NCBI GenBank assembly: GCA_021397845.1
Contig: CM038039.1
Span: 5,387,731 to 5,451,730 of the forward strand
Length of the DNA: 64,000 bases
DNA from: Areca catechu
Lineage: Eukaryota > Streptophyta > Magnoliopsida > Arecales > Arecaceae
Direction of reading: 5' to 3'
Below are positions 52,544-64,000 of this stretch, in pieces; position 1 is the first letter of the stretch; each line of letters begins with the position of its first letter. The notes under the pieces are model-generated. The model saw only the letters and a list, made by a program, of their open reading frames with translations, did no database searches and had not been told where the DNA came from. The position numbers were made by a program, and so were the translations under genes.

Positions 52544-54900
52544 TGAACATGCTAACTATCTTTTCTGAAACCTTATGTGGAACATTTCCAATGGAATGTT
52601 GGAAGTAAGAATATTGTGACAAAAAATGATCCCATTATTAGCAATTTTTTTTGAGGAAAAAATATATAAATGTTTTGAGATATGATAAAATTATGAGGGG
52701 AATGTAAGGTAAAGTAGAAATACATAGACAACAGTAGTAGTATTCAAGAATCCATGTAGTTTCTGGAGTAATCCATGAATCATATGGAAAGCTTCCTAGA
52801 ATATATAAAATACACCATCCTATTAGGCTGTGATGATGTCCATGAAGTGGTAATATTGTGAGACATAAAGGGCCTGTTTGAGTAATCCATTTGAGCAGGG
52901 CTTATGTCAATCTTCGATAGCCTGGATTCTATGGGAAGGGGAAAAAAGACCTTCATAGATCTTTTTTCCCTGCAGATGTCTACAGGCTGGAATTTAGGCC
53001 ACGACTTTGGTGGGCCTTCAGAAGATGCCAAGCTAGGTGGGCCCACAGGCCCAATTCCTATGACGTGTTCCTGAGGAATATCCAAACAGTCCTGAGATGG
53101 AAAATCCACAACAAGAGGCTTGGGTTGTTTGGGCTTGGTTTGGCCATACGAGCAACTGGTCAACCAGTCAACCTCAGCTTGAGCGAGGTGTGGGTTCAGC
53201 CATTGCCATTCATGCTTGGTTTGCAAGTTCCATTTATAAGCCAAGTCCCAAGTTGAGCTTGAGCTTGTAGTTATTTCTACAAACTGGCTAAGTTTTGATC
53301 TTGACTTGGTTTCCGGTGGAGCCTCAAAGTGGATTTGAGCATTATTCATTTACTGATTGAACTAGCCAATGATCAAGCTAGTTGGCAATTCTGAGTCTGA
53401 CTCAGCCATTTGTGACAAATATGGGATATACATGGTCAATGCCATGAACTCCAGTTGCTTTATCCGGTAAACAAAAGTTCTTTGGTGAATCTGATGTTTA
53501 TGTCAATATGAATAAATATCATGCTTTGCAATTTAGTGTCAATATCGTCCATGCATGAGTGGCATATCGCTAGTATTGATAGCACTTTTTTTAAAAATAA
53601 ATAATCTGTAGTTGACCGAACTGCAGCTTTTAATAAAACTTCAGGAAATTACTGTGGAAGTCTTCATTCCAAGCTCATTTGTTATCAGCCTTTGTCGTTC
53701 ATTCGTTGATGTCTGTTTTCAGCTAATGTGTGTATCTTAAAGGTCTGATGTATAGGTTTTCTTCTGTAGATTTATTTTTGGTTCATTACATCTGACTGCC
53801 ATCAGCATGGGTTGAGGAGTTTAGCCTCTGTAACTGAAGGCTGTGTATCAAATTTGCAACAAGAATAGAAGAGGCTGAGAATCTGCTTGCAAATAGTATT
53901 ATTGTATGCCACAGCATTGTAGATGTAATTTAAATCAAGTTGTATGCATTCAGAGCTGAGGAGGCTTTTTATTTTTCACTAAGCTCTGAATAAACAGATT
54001 TAAGTTCCTTTTTATTATCTATTTAAAGTCGTAACACCAGCTGATTTTCCAACGCACCCCACCCCCCCTCCTTTCAGCTGCCCTTATTTTGATAGCTATT
54101 TTCGAGGCCATGTTTCTGAATATTTAAAGCTGCATGATTGTTCGTTTGAGGTCTTCATTTGCCCGCTGCATGCTTTCTGATGAATGAGTTGATCAGCTAA
54201 GCCTATCTTTCCTGAAGAAAATTGATAGGAGCATACGAAGAGTTGATCTATCAATGATAGCAACGCATGAAGAGTTTATTCCTAAACCGCATCACCTTCT
54301 TCTTTGACAAATGGAAGAGAGAGCTGTCCATGTTAGATGGCTGTCCATCTCAAGCTTGTGTGCGAAGTATTAATCTTGCTTACAATTTGGCATATATTAA
54401 CTGAAAGATGCAACATGGTTTCTAATCACTACCTGTATTAGGGTTCCGATGTCCAAACTTGTTCAAATTCCGAACTCTCTCAGAAATATGGGTTGGTAGG
54501 CTGCAAGACTGATCATGGAAATCCATCTCTCAACTTCCAAAAGCAAAAGTTTGAAAGACTAATCCTTTTCTATTATCACATTGATCGCCTTTAACCTCTA
54601 CTGACTCCCAGATCTGTATTATTATAAACAGCTAATATTTGCTCGTGATTATTTTGTGTTCCTATTCCCATTGGCAAATTTTACTGCAAGCATGGTGGTA
54701 TGTGGCTTGCATGGAATACTTCAAAAGGATAGGCTGTGATACATTAATCCTTGTTAATTTGCAAGGAGCGATCAAATTTGGTTGGCACTCATCTTGGTTA
54801 TCCTATTTACTAAATTCAACCTGAAATCCAAGTTCAGGAAACACTCTCATTTGATATCTCAACGAATGCAAGCATTGTGTTTAAGCAGCCGTGCATGGAT
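52544..54900. other. Intergenic DNA, no confident gene
   Basis: Nothing recognised apart from a 189-codon minus-strand frame at 52780-53349. That frame has no known domain and repetitive wording (AAGTTGAGCTTGAGCTTG on the DNA level). I do not call it a gene. Confidence 0.4.
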
Positions 54901-54984
54901 ATTTCTCTGGTACTAATCACTCGAGTCCGTTTCTACCAAAATATTTCTCAGGTACTAATCACTCGAGTCCGTTTCTACCAAAAT
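54901..54984. repeat. Direct 42-bp duplication
   Basis: Two adjacent 42-bp copies (54901-54942 and 54943-54984) starting ATTTCTCTGG / ATTTCTCAGG, with one mismatch seen. They lie in a chance open frame just upstream of the element C LTR. Confidence 0.9.
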
Positions 54985-55153
54985 ATGGTATAAACGCATC
55001 GAAGATCATAACCTATATCTTGGCTTTGGCTCTGCCGGTCCTGAGTTGCTACTACCTGCATCACTGCACCAGATTTATTATTGCCATGGATGAGAAAACA
55101 GGAGTTGTAGGTGCAAAATTGGACGCTGACAAATCTAAAACAATCTTTTTTAT

Positions 55154-55883
55154 CATGGCAACTACTTTCTTGATCTCAAAAACCAACCCGAATGATGACT
55201 AACTAGAGCCGATTAAGTTATCAGCTGCACCAAATAGGATATGGCATCCAAAATAAAGAAATTATAAGTTACAGCTCGATTGACTGACCTCCCTTAATGT
55301 GCCTTGGCCGAATTGTTACTTGGGCTGGACTAACTATTAAGATAGATTTAATTAGATATACTAGGATAGTGTCAAGGCTATTACAATTTACAATGACCAA
55401 GATACTAGATACTATCCAAGATGCCCGAGTAAGAGGCATGAGTGGACCAAGATAGCTATCATAGTTGTTATACTAATCAAAAGAGGTTAGAATCTGAATA
55501 GAATGCTGTTATCCTATTAGAAAGAAGTTGCTTTCAACCAAAAGATGTTAGCCTGAACAAAAAGAGGTTATGCACAACTGAAGGAGATTACCTTTCAATA
55601 AAAATCAATTATTTCAAGTAACTTTATAAAGAGATAAGAAGGGACTCCCAACAGGTATGTTCACTATCATCCATGCTCATTCAATCATTCCATCTCTTTG
55701 AACTCCATTATTGTCCAAATCATTTACTGACTTGAGCGTCGGAGGGTCTCTTAATCGGTAACCATCGGTCAAGAGGGTCCTAATGCAGGGAAAGCACGAA
55801 GCTCCAAGAGCGCATCTTGCTGGATAAGGTAGTGGCACTGCTTGACACCGACTAAGTCCCAGGAGAGTGATTTGGTGATAACA
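55154..55883 (+). repeat. 5' LTR of element C
   Basis: About 730 bp, ending GATAACA. TATA box TTTATAAAG at about 55622-55630. The conserved Tat LTR motif CTGACTTGAGCGTCGGAG is at 55727-55744. The LTR start is set by comparison with 63353. Confidence 0.72.
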
Positions 55884-55885
55884 AA

Positions 55886-55904
55886 TTAGTGTACTAGATA
55901 GAGG
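55886..55904 (+). other. Degenerate primer-binding site of element C
   Basis: TTAGTGTACTAGATAGAGG, a decayed version of TTGGCGCGCCAGGTAGGGG in the same position. Most differences are C to T or G to A. Confidence 0.5.
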
Positions 55905-55939
55905 GCAAAAAGGAGATTTCAAAGTCCAGAGAGATGTTA

Positions 55940-57420
55940 TGAGAAACTAAAGCCTAGAATGCCTTCGCTGGCCATGCTGGACATTCTTCATGCCATGAAG
56001 GATGTCTCAGTTAGATGGTAGAGCTCGCTGTGCCACCGCCACCATAGCTGGAGAATTAGCAGCAGTTGCTCACCACCTTGGTGCAGCAAGTGGAGAACTT
56101 AGCCATGATAGTGCAAGGGTTGCAACTGCAGCAACAACTGGAAAACTCTATCATCCTTGTTGCCGCTACACAACACAACCAATGATCACCTCGTAAGAGA
56201 TCTCTTCACTGACCAACTTCCCACTGGCCATGATCACTGTCGCTGTGACAAGTCCCTAGCATAAGGATCATCAATGAAGAAAGTGAAATCGAGAAAAACA
56301 TCCTCGTTCTTTATTTGAATCCTCTCGAGGGGTCCATGTATGGTCTCTCTCAGCAACTTACTGATATTCAGGGGTTCAATAACTATGATCGCAAGCTGCA
56401 AGAAATCAACCATCGACTTGTGGATCTTTAGGAAGGAAGCAGAGCCCTGACGGATTTCAACACCTGTCCTCCTTTCTACTAACGAATTCTGAAGGAATCG
56501 ATTCCTAGTCAGTTCAAGATGCCCTCAGCTAGATTTTTATGATGGCACAACTAATCGCTGGACCACTTGGAGAGCTACAAAACTCTCATGATGATTTAAG
56601 GTACTACCAATGCCTTACTCTATTTAGCCTTCCTAGCAACTCTTTGGAAAGTGGCCCGAGCTTGGTATTTTGGGCTTGAACTGAGAGGTATTCACTCCTT
56701 ACATCAGCTAGAAAAGCAATTTGTGGCTTTCTTCAATGCCGTCGAAGGATGCCACAAGATCCCGACAATCTTTTCTTTGTTCGTTGTAGGAGGGAGAATT
56801 ATTGAAAGATTACATGGCCCGATTCAAGCAGCCACGTTAGAAGTTTATCACTTGAATAAGTTTGTGGCCATGTTGGCCATGAAAAGAGGATTGTGCCCCT
56901 CCTGATTCACTTATTCATAGGATTAGACTTATCCCAAGTTTTATTTAGAGTTTCTTACCCTCGTCCAAAAATATATTTGTGTAGAGGGTGCCCTTAGTCA
57001 ACGAGAAGCTAATAAAAGATCGAAGAAGCAGGCTCGAGGAGGATCGAGCGAGAGCCAAGTTGAGAGCTAACTTATCCCACTAAATAAGTCCCAGGCCAAA
57101 GGGCTAGTCTAATAAATTCGATAATTACACTCCTCTCTAGCCCCTAGAATTAAAATTTTTATGGAAATAGAAGAAGATATCTACAAAGGCCTCGTCCGAT
57201 GAAGTCTTCATTGACCTCCCGGGATAAAAGTAAATCTACCACTTTCACTGAGATCATGGCCATGATACCGAAGAGTGTATTCAGCTAAGGATAGAAGATG
57301 TCATTCGCCATAGCTATCTCAAGAAGTATGTCTATGGAGGAGTTTGGTCTAATGTCTAGAACTCGGACCAATCGCAAGCTACTTCAGAGATCAATCAACC
57401 AAGGGCTAGATGATTAACAT
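55940..57420 (+). pseudogene. gag: gag of element C
   Basis: Capsid-type domain at 56600-56905 (MARAWYFGLELRGIHSLHQL, EKQFVAFFNAVEG, NKFVAMLAMKRGL), homologous to gag A and B. The knuckle region DHGHDTEECIQL (about 57250) and IRHSYLKKY (about 57310) follow. Frameshifts and stops throughout. Confidence 0.75.
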
Positions 57421-57499
57421 GATCTCTCAGGGGGCATTATCTTAGGGGCAGACACCCTTCAAAGAGGTAGAGGGGAGAGAAGGATGAAAATATAATTTA

Positions 57500-60400
57500 T
57501 TTTTTTAATAAAGACTTAGTCAGAGTTCAAATCTTGCATGATGATGCTGTTGTCATGTCAATAATAATAGCAAACTATGATATAAAAAGAAATTAGTTGA
57601 TAATGGAAGCTTTACTGATATTTTATTTTATAATATTTTTCTTGAATGAATCTATCTAAAAATCACTAAGAAGAGTCTCCAATCCTTTAGTTAGTTTCTT
57701 TGGAAACTCAGTCGGGGTCAAAAGCGAGATCACTCTTCTCGTTATCTCAAAAGCTTGCCCGATAGAGCATGGTCCATCTCACATTTATAATTGTTCGGGT
57801 GCCTTCAATATATAATACCATTCTTGGATGGCCGGGGTTAAATCAGCTAGATGCAATTGTTTCAACCTGACATCTTCTTGTTCACTTTCCAGCAAGAAAT
57901 GAAGTCAAAAAAATACACGGAGATCAACAACTAACCTAGCAATGCTTCATGATGGCAACCCAGGTGTGAAAGGCTAGTGAAACATCGACTACCAAGCAAC
58001 TAGATCAGAGAGAATCAGAGAAAAGGGGTGAACCAACTGAGTTACTAATTTCTTTTCCACTGACTAACAAAGATCTTTTGAAGGTAGTACAAGTCATATG
58101 TCCAAAGAAGAAAGAAACCAACTATCAGAGTTCCTGCATAGCAATGTGGATATCTTTGCTTGGCCAGCCTCAAACATGCCCAGAATTTTACCAGAAATTA
58201 TTATCCATAGGTTGAATGTTGATCCAAAGTACATGTCAGCTTGACAAAAGAAAAGGACTTTGCTTACGAAAGGCAGAAAGCCATTGGAGAGGAAATTGAT
58301 AAGCTCTTGGCTATCGAGTATATTCATAAAGCTCACTATTCTAATTGGCTAGTTAATATAGTCATGGTCAAAAAGATCATGAAAATGATGAATCTGTATT
58401 GACTACACCGATCTAAAAAGGTTTACCTAAAAAATAGCTTCCTACTACTAAAGATCGACTAGCTTATTGATGCAACTTCTAAACATAAGCTATTGAGCTT
58501 CATGGATGCTTTCTCGGTTACAATCAAATGAGGATGGCTCTCGAAAATAAGAACACTACCTTTATAAAAAAAAAGATATTTATTGTTATAAAGTAATGCC
58601 TTTTGATTGGAAAAATACAAGAGTTACCTACTAATGACTGGTTAATAAGGTTTTCAAAGATCAAATTGGATACAACATAGAGGTTTATATAGACGACATA
58701 CTTGTCAAAAGCTGTAAAAAATCTGATCACCTCAAAGACTTGGAAAAAACCTTCAATGCTCTCCATCATCATCACATGAAGTTAAATTCAAGTAAGTGCA
58801 CCTTCAACGTAACTACAAGTAAGTTTCTAGGATTCCTAGTCACCAAAAAAGGCATCGAGAAGAATTTGGAGAAAATCTAGGTAATCCTTGATATGCGGCA
58901 TCCAACCTCTAAAAAGGATGTACAACAACTGACCAAATGGATTATGGCACTCAATGGATTCATCTCAAAGTTAGTTGAGAAGTGCTTATGGATTATGGCA
59001 CTCAATGGATTCATCTCAAAGTTAGTTGAGAAGTGCTTACCCTTTTTCAAGATTCTATAGTAAATGCATAACTTAGATGGAAGAATGTCGACAAGCCTTT
59101 AAAGAATTGAAGAAGTTTCTCATGTCTCCACTATTGCTTTCTAAGTCAAAAATATGAGAGGATGTCTACTTATATCTGGCCACATCTCTAGAACTAGTGG
59201 ACAACAAAGAAACTTAAAAGTCCATATATTATACCATCCAAGTGCTTCACAATGTTGAAACCAGGTATTCCAAATCTAAAAAATATTTGTATACTAATAA
59301 TCTTCGTGCAGCATCTCAGACTATATTTTTAAGCTCATTCAATTGTAGTCTTAACCGACCAACCAATCAAAGCTATTCTGCAATGATGGATATTTCCAAA
59401 AGAAAAGCTAAGTGGGCTATCAAACTCAATATATAAGTTTGACATCTCTTATCAACCAAGGTCATCTATGAAGGTCCAAGTCTTGACCGACTTTCTGGTT
59501 GAGTGCACATGGTCGGAAAACAAACCTAAAGAAGAGCCCACCGAGCAATTTCATCTAGAGCAACCTAGATCCTCCACGTAGATGGAGCCTCAAACTTCCA
59601 AGGGAGCGGAGCAGAACTAATCTTGATAAACTCGAAAGGAGTAGTTATCAAATATACACTTCGCTTCTTATCTAGAGCAACAAAGAATCAAGCTGAGTAT
59701 GAAACCCTACTAACCGGGCTAAACATTGCTAAGGAACTTGAAGTGAAAAGCTTAAGGGTCTTTATTTACTCCTAACTTATAGCCAATCAAGCCACTAGCA
59801 AATATGAAGCATAGGACCTGACTATGACCAAGTACTTTGACAAGGTGTGGACTCTTATGTTAGCCTTCAAATGCTTTAATATATTTCATATACCAGGACA
59901 TGAGAATGCTTGGGTAGATGCACTTTATTGGTTTGCAACCTTGACTGACAGTTCCCTCGGTTGAACCTACATTGAGTACTTGGAAACTCTCAGCATCAAT
60001 GAAATCAAAGAAGTCCAACAAGTTGAACATAAGCTAAGCTGGATAGACCTTTTGGTCAAAAGGGGTCTTACTTGGCAATTCTAACAAGTTGATTCCTAAC
60101 AAAAGGGGTCCTACTTGATAATTGCTTGAAGGCAAAGCAATTATAATGGAAGGCTTCTCAATATGTACTGCTGTATAGACAACTCTACAAGAGGTCATTC
60201 TTTTTTCCTTTACTCAAGTACTTATGATCCATCAAAACCAACTACACACTCCAAGAAATCCATAAAGAAATTTGTGAAAATCATTTAGGGACAAATCCTT
60301 AACTTACTAAGGTAGGGATACTACTGGCCTATGATGAGGGAAGATGCCATAGATCTTGTTCAGAGATGCAATCGATGTCAACATTATGAAAACACCCAAT

Positions 60401-61250
60401 GGCAACCAGTAAGCCAACTTGCTCAACTCTCTTCCCCCTGGCCCTTTGCCTAGTGGGGTATGGATTTACTCTCATCCTTTTTTCAACAACAGGTTAGCGA
60501 AAGTTTCTCATTATCACATCAACTACACCAATGGGTAGAGAAAAAATCCTTAGCTCACATCATCAAGAGCAAAGTGAAAGACTTCTTCTAAAAGTCTATC
60601 ATATGCCAATTTAGACTTACACATATTATCATTATCGATAATGGCTGGTAGTTTGGTAATTGAGCATTCAATGAATTCTGCATTTAACTATACACTCAGC
60701 ACTAGCTTAATCTATCGGACATCTTTAATCAAACGAGAAGGTGGAGGTCGCAAATTGGACAATCCTATGAGGACTTAAGACTAAGCTCGACAAAGTCACA
60801 GGAAGGTGGGTGGAAGAGCTGCCTAGAGTTCTATGGATATATTGGACAACCCCTCGGCTACCAACTAACAAGTCTCCCTTCAACTTAGCATTCGATACCG
60901 AAGCGATGATATTAGTTAAGATTGGTCTGCCAACTACGAGGATAAAGTATTATGATGAACTGAGCAATTCAAGTTGACTGAGAGCTAACCTTGACTTGTT
61001 GGAGAAAACTTGCAATCAAGCCCACCTGAAAATGGTAATATATCGACAAAGAGTTGCTCGGTACTACAATACCTGAGTACGGTTAAAGATTTTCTACTCA
61101 GGAGATCTCGTGCTATAGCGTGCAAAGTCTAAGGGCCAAAGAACAAGGAAAGCTATCCCTGAATTAGAAAAAACTTTATCGAGTAATTGAAGTCCTTCAA
61201 CGAGGAGCTTACAAGATCAAAGGTCTTGATAGAATGCCAATCTCTTAGAC
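57500..61250 (+). pseudogene. pol: pol of element C
   Basis: Protease remnant with VDNGSFTDILFYN (about 57600). RT with EEIDKLLAIEYIHKAHYSNW (about 58290) and a YIDDILVK-like site near 58690. A 51-bp in-frame duplication of thumb sequence (58937-59038). Archaeal-type RNase H with HVDGASN (about 59575) and NQAEYETLLTGLNIAKELEV (about 59690). Integrase with CNRCQHYE (about 60370), IIDNG (about 60635) and a C-terminal tail to about 61250. Dozens of stops; the oldest-looking pol in the window, together with the fragment at 20070-24060. Confidence 0.8.
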
Positions 61251-61306
61251 TTGAAATATTGAAAATCTTCAAATATATTACCAATGATGTACCAACATTA
61301 TTTGGC

Positions 61307-61312
61307 AATAAA
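61307..61312 (+). terminator. AATAAA between integrase and array, element C
   Basis: GGCAATAAAATAATAC lies just after the integrase tail. The preceding ACCAATGATGTACCAAC also occurs, inverted in orientation, before the AATAAA of element B. Confidence 0.4.
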
Positions 61313-61407
61313 ATAATACTTTTCTTCAACTATGTTTCTAAAGGCTACATCTCGATGGTTGATTAGCATCCAGCCATCCAATGATGGGCCCACCGAAGCT
61401 TATCAGC

Positions 61408-61670
61408 CACCTAACACCCAGCTAATAAAGATGATTGTCATGGAATATCTTTCATCTCCTCTAAGCCCATTGAAGCTCGCTAGGTCCACTGAATCCCACC
61501 GGTTGTTTAAAACCCGATCGACGAGATGATTACGTTGGAACATCTTTCATCTCCTCTAAACCTATGGAAGCTCATCGGGTCCATTGAAGCCCACCAACCC
61601 TTAACACCCGATTGACAAAGATGATTGCATTGGAATACCTTTTATCTCCTCTAAGCCCACTGAATTACAA
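61408..61670. repeat. About 95-bp tandem array of element C
   Basis: Nearly three copies of a unit with AAGATGATTG, then GGAATATCTTTCATCTCCTC, then TAAGCCCATTGAAGC. It occupies the same slot between pol and the accessory gene as the arrays in A and B but has unrelated sequence. Confidence 0.75.
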
Positions 61671-62109
61671 ACTGATCGATTGACACCTTACTGACAAAGA
61701 AGAACAATCGCTGACTTAGTCGGTTGGTACTCGATTAAGCTATGGAGACAACTGAATGGTACTCGGTCATTAGAAGGAAATCAACAAAGTCAATTGGGTG
61801 GAGGCAACACCTTGCCAATTAATAGCTGTTCAACTATAATAATTGACCAATACTTGGTCATCTAATGGAAAAACACCTACACATTCTAGTGGCAACCAAC
61901 TTAGTACTGTTCTTAAGTCCTACTGTCGGAGGTTCAATTTTTATATTCTGGGGTTTGATGCTTGGTTGCAATGATGAACCTCTTATTTGATTAAGGGACT
62001 TGTGCATATCACATTCAAATATTGGCCAAATTATTTGTTCAGCTTAATCTACCATCCTGACTAAAGCACTTGTCATTCATTATAGAAAAACAGAAATATT
62101 AAAGGAAAA

Positions 62110-62624
62110 GTAACTTCTTTTAAGGGTGAAAAGAGCTCGGAACAGAGAATTCTTGGTCAAGTCTCGAGCATATGGGACAAGATGATGAAAGAACAAAGAA
62201 TCCTGAAGGAGTTTGGGGCAAGCTAAGCTGATACTATTCTGAATAGATCAAGAATATTCAAAATGAAAGGATAGAAAGGAAGTCTAAGCCCTGCATGAAG
62301 AAATTTCTTGTACATGATAATACTACCTAGTACACCATAAATCACTCAATCATTTGGCCCAGGAGTGTGAAGTTGGAACTGACTCGAGAATCGATATTAT
62401 TCCCGGAGTCGAAAGATTTCTGATTTTGTCATCGATGAAGCAATATTCATCAAACCAGAAAGAAGGGAAGCCTCTAGGCTAGCAGTTCAAATAGTTCGAA
62501 GAGTTTCTTTGAAAGAGGTGCCGACCTCTTCCTACTCTTGGGAACCCATCACCGGAAGGTTCCTGAGAGCTTTGAAGGTATGAAGCATGACTCACCAATG
62601 ACTTTCACCCTTGGAAGAAGTCAT
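62110..62624 (-). pseudogene. Antisense accessory gene remnant of element C (PF04195-like)
   Basis: Starts MTSSKGESHW at 62624. One frame, with a few stops, shows SSMTKSEIFRLRE, then HTPGPND, then IIMYKKFLHAGLRLPFYPF and LAPNSFRILCSFIILSHM. This lines up with the exon 1 cores of the genes in A (GRIAFYEKTFSGGLRFPFHP) and B (VMTREDLSIIWE, GRIAIYEESLAGGL). Downstream exons and introns are not recognisable, so the gene is 3'-truncated. It runs opposite to gag-pol, as in A and B. Confidence 0.65.
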
Positions 62625-62897
62625 TGCACCAAAAAGATAAAGAAGATGGGAAAATCAAGCCAAAAAGAAGCAAAAATGAAATAAAAATGAACAGAAAATC
62701 ATACTCAAGAATGGGATGAAGCTTTGAGGGAAGAAGAGGTGGAAACTGCTTTCTTTAGGGGAGTCCTAAAGTAGACAAAAGAGCGGGAAAAGAGAGCAAG
62801 AAAGGAAGACCAACTTGGGGTTTAAGCAAAACCTTTCTCCTCCTTTTCTTCTTCTGGTTTTACAAAGAAGCAAGATCCCTGCTATAATGGCAGGGAG

Positions 62898-62910
62898 CCC
62901 TTTTTATAGC
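62898..62910 (-). promoter_or_regulatory. TATA box upstream of the antisense gene of element C
   Basis: In minus sense GCTATAAAAAGGG, a strong plant TATA consensus, about 275 bp before the accessory gene ATG at 62624 and inside the element (not in the LTR). It suggests that the antisense gene had its own promoter, as reported for Grande. Inference. Confidence 0.45.
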
Positions 62911-63333
62911 CCATTTGGATGGCTTGAATTCAAACCCTAAGTCGAATTTTGACACGTAGTTCAATCCAGACTGAGTAATAACTATCCACCTTGAGATTAT
63001 AATTAATTAATTAACTCTCGCTACCAGAGTCTATGCAAATCATTTAAAGACTGCAGCTATCAAGCCACGTGGTGCAACCCGATTGTCTAAGAATGATTGG
63101 TTAAATCACCAGTTGCTTAGGAAATTAATGTACAGTCTTTTTGAATATTGCACCAATGATTTCTCTGTCAACCATGATCGAGGCAACAAAATAACCGATG
63201 ATGATTTCTAAGGAACCAATAAATGCCTAGATGGAAAGAAGATTTGCTTAACTTTTGAGGTTGAAGGAGTGACTCCTCCCTTCACCTAGAAATGACAAAG
63301 TCTAAAAAACTTATTCGGCAATGTTTTAGACTT

Positions 63334-63345
63334 AGAAGTGGAGGG
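63334..63345 (+). other. Polypurine tract of element C
   Basis: AGAAGTGGAGGG seven bases before the 3' LTR start TGTGGCAA, in the expected place. Confidence 0.5.
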
Positions 63346-63352
63346 CAACTAT

Positions 63353-63420
63353 TGTGGCAACTGCTTACGCGGTCTCGAGAACTAACCCGGATAACGACTA
63401 AGTTAGAGCTGACTAAGTTA
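63353..63420 (+). repeat. 3' LTR of element C, first 68 bp
   Basis: Matches the start of the 5' LTR at 55154 onward up to GACTAAGTTA, then stops abruptly at the CACTA end. The 5' LTR continues there with TCAGCTGCACC. Confidence 0.72.
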
Positions 63421-64000
63421 CACTACAAGAAAATCAATTATTAGTGATGGCTAGATAGCCATCACTAATAATAGTATATAACGATACCAAAAATGATGGT
63501 AATCAGTGCGATTACTAATACTATTAGTGACGGTATTACCATAATTTAAAATATTAGCAATGGAAATTAACTATTTGAGATGGTTGATTGTCATTGCTAA
63601 TAATTTTTGAAATTTTAAAAAATTTATTTTATAAAAAATACTATTAGTGATAGTGTTTTAATGACTAATGAACATATTTTACCTTCGCTAATATTAGTAT
63701 GGAAAAAGAGGCATTACTGATAGTAGTTTGGTTATTAGCGATGATAATTTGTCGTCGCTAATAATTCTCCTTATAACCTCCCCACAATCCAATTTTTCTT
63801 CACTCCCACCTCATGGTTTCCCTCCTCTCTAGCCCCTAGTAACTCTCATTCCCCCCGATTTTCCTCCAGCTGCCATGCTTCCCCCCTCTTGCATTGTCGG
63901 CCATCATGCTTTCCCCCCTCCTGTGCACCATCGGTTGCCAAGATTTACCCCCAAGCCCAGGTATCCTCTCTGCACACCACTGGTAGCCATGCTTCCCCCT
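63421..64000. mobile_element. CACTA (En/Spm) transposon end, continues beyond window
   Basis: Begins CACTACAAGAAAA, the diagnostic terminal inverted repeat, after TTA (likely 3-bp target duplication). A perfect inverted repeat follows: 17-bp arms 63437-63453 and 63456-63472 with a 2-bp loop. Further ATTAGTGACGG / TTAGCGATGA / GTCGCTAATAA motifs up to 63770 are typical subterminal repeats. From 63780 a C-rich stretch with repeated CATGCTTCCCCCC follows. No transposase is in view. Confidence 0.85.

Larger units (their letters stand above)
55154..63420 (+). mobile_element. Tat-like element (C), strongly decayed, 3' LTR interrupted
   Basis: Plus-strand element: 5' LTR 55154-55883, primer-binding site, gag, pol, AATAAA, tandem array, antisense accessory gene remnant, polypurine tract, then only the first 68 bp of the 3' LTR before a CACTA insertion at 63421. 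The start of the 3' LTR (TGTGGCAACTGC) matches 55154 onward (CATGGCAACTAC), including CTCGAGAACTAACCCGGATA / CTCAAAAACCAACCCGAATG. AT-rich, with very many stops. Confidence 0.82.

Noticed and set aside
52780..53349. 189-codon minus-strand frame
   Set aside because: No recognisable domain, biased and repetitive DNA wording, no intron or promoter support. Kept only as an intergenic note; a protein search and RNA-seq would decide.
54891..55202. 103-codon frame with a duplicated 14-residue start and a hydrophobic stretch
   Set aside because: Its last part is the start of the element C LTR and its first part is a direct DNA duplication, so it is best explained by chance.

Overview
The window looks like a repeat-dominated stretch of a large angiosperm genome, probably a monocot. 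The one convincing host gene is short, intronless in its coding part and has a GC-rich 5' half. It sits in a sea of nested retrotransposons of typical plant lineages. A palm-like genome is a guess; no species can be named from the sequence alone. I saw no bacterial-type operon, CRISPR array, rRNA or tRNA gene.

Layout. 1-1385: 5' end of a Ty3/gypsy Tat-like element (+; LTR end, primer-binding site, gag start). 1386-3857 and 18383 to about 20060: a 5'-truncated chromovirus (+; RT thumb, RNase H, integrase, chromodomain, probable LTR), split by a complete Tat-like element at 3858-18382 (-; LTRs of 1261 and 1262 bp). That element carries a further insertion at 9354-11094: a solo-LTR-like element with a perfect 5-bp target duplication. 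About 20070-24060: a strongly decayed Tat-like fragment (-), itself interrupted at 22677-23803. 24797-36788: another complete but broken Tat-like element (-; LTRs of 1432 and 1376 bp). 36811-37422: a MITE-like element. 37680-38852: an intact trihelix transcription factor gene (+), followed by a roughly 485-bp tandem duplication holding an Au-like SINE. 40574-44499: a hAT transposon (-). 45068-51295: a near full-length L1-type LINE (-). 51305-55150: AT-rich and duplicated intergenic DNA. 55154-63420: a fifth Tat-like element (+), whose 3' LTR is cut at 63421 by the end of a CACTA (En/Spm) transposon that runs out of the window.

Main result. All three Tat-like elements long enough to show it share one architecture: LTR - PBS - gag - protease - RT/RNase H/archaeal-type RNase H/integrase - AATAAA - tandem array - antisense accessory gene - polypurine tract - LTR. 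The accessory gene runs opposite to gag-pol. Its two better-preserved copies have three exons, with two short GT-AG introns at the same sites and phases. In the 3858-18382 element the frame stays open across all exons without a frameshift. The arrays (units of about 85, 31 and 95 bp) are unrelated in sequence but occupy the same slot, between the convergent 3' ends of pol and the accessory gene. Antisense genes of this kind and PF04195 (putative gypsy-type transposon) proteins are known from Grande/Tat relatives. The conserved splicing and the fixed placement of array and poly(A) signal are the points most worth following up.

All retroelement genes are broken. Many stops are TAG, TAA or TGA where a sister copy has CAG, CAA or CGA, as expected from deamination of methylated cytosines. 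The trihelix gene is the only protein-coding gene I believe to be functional.
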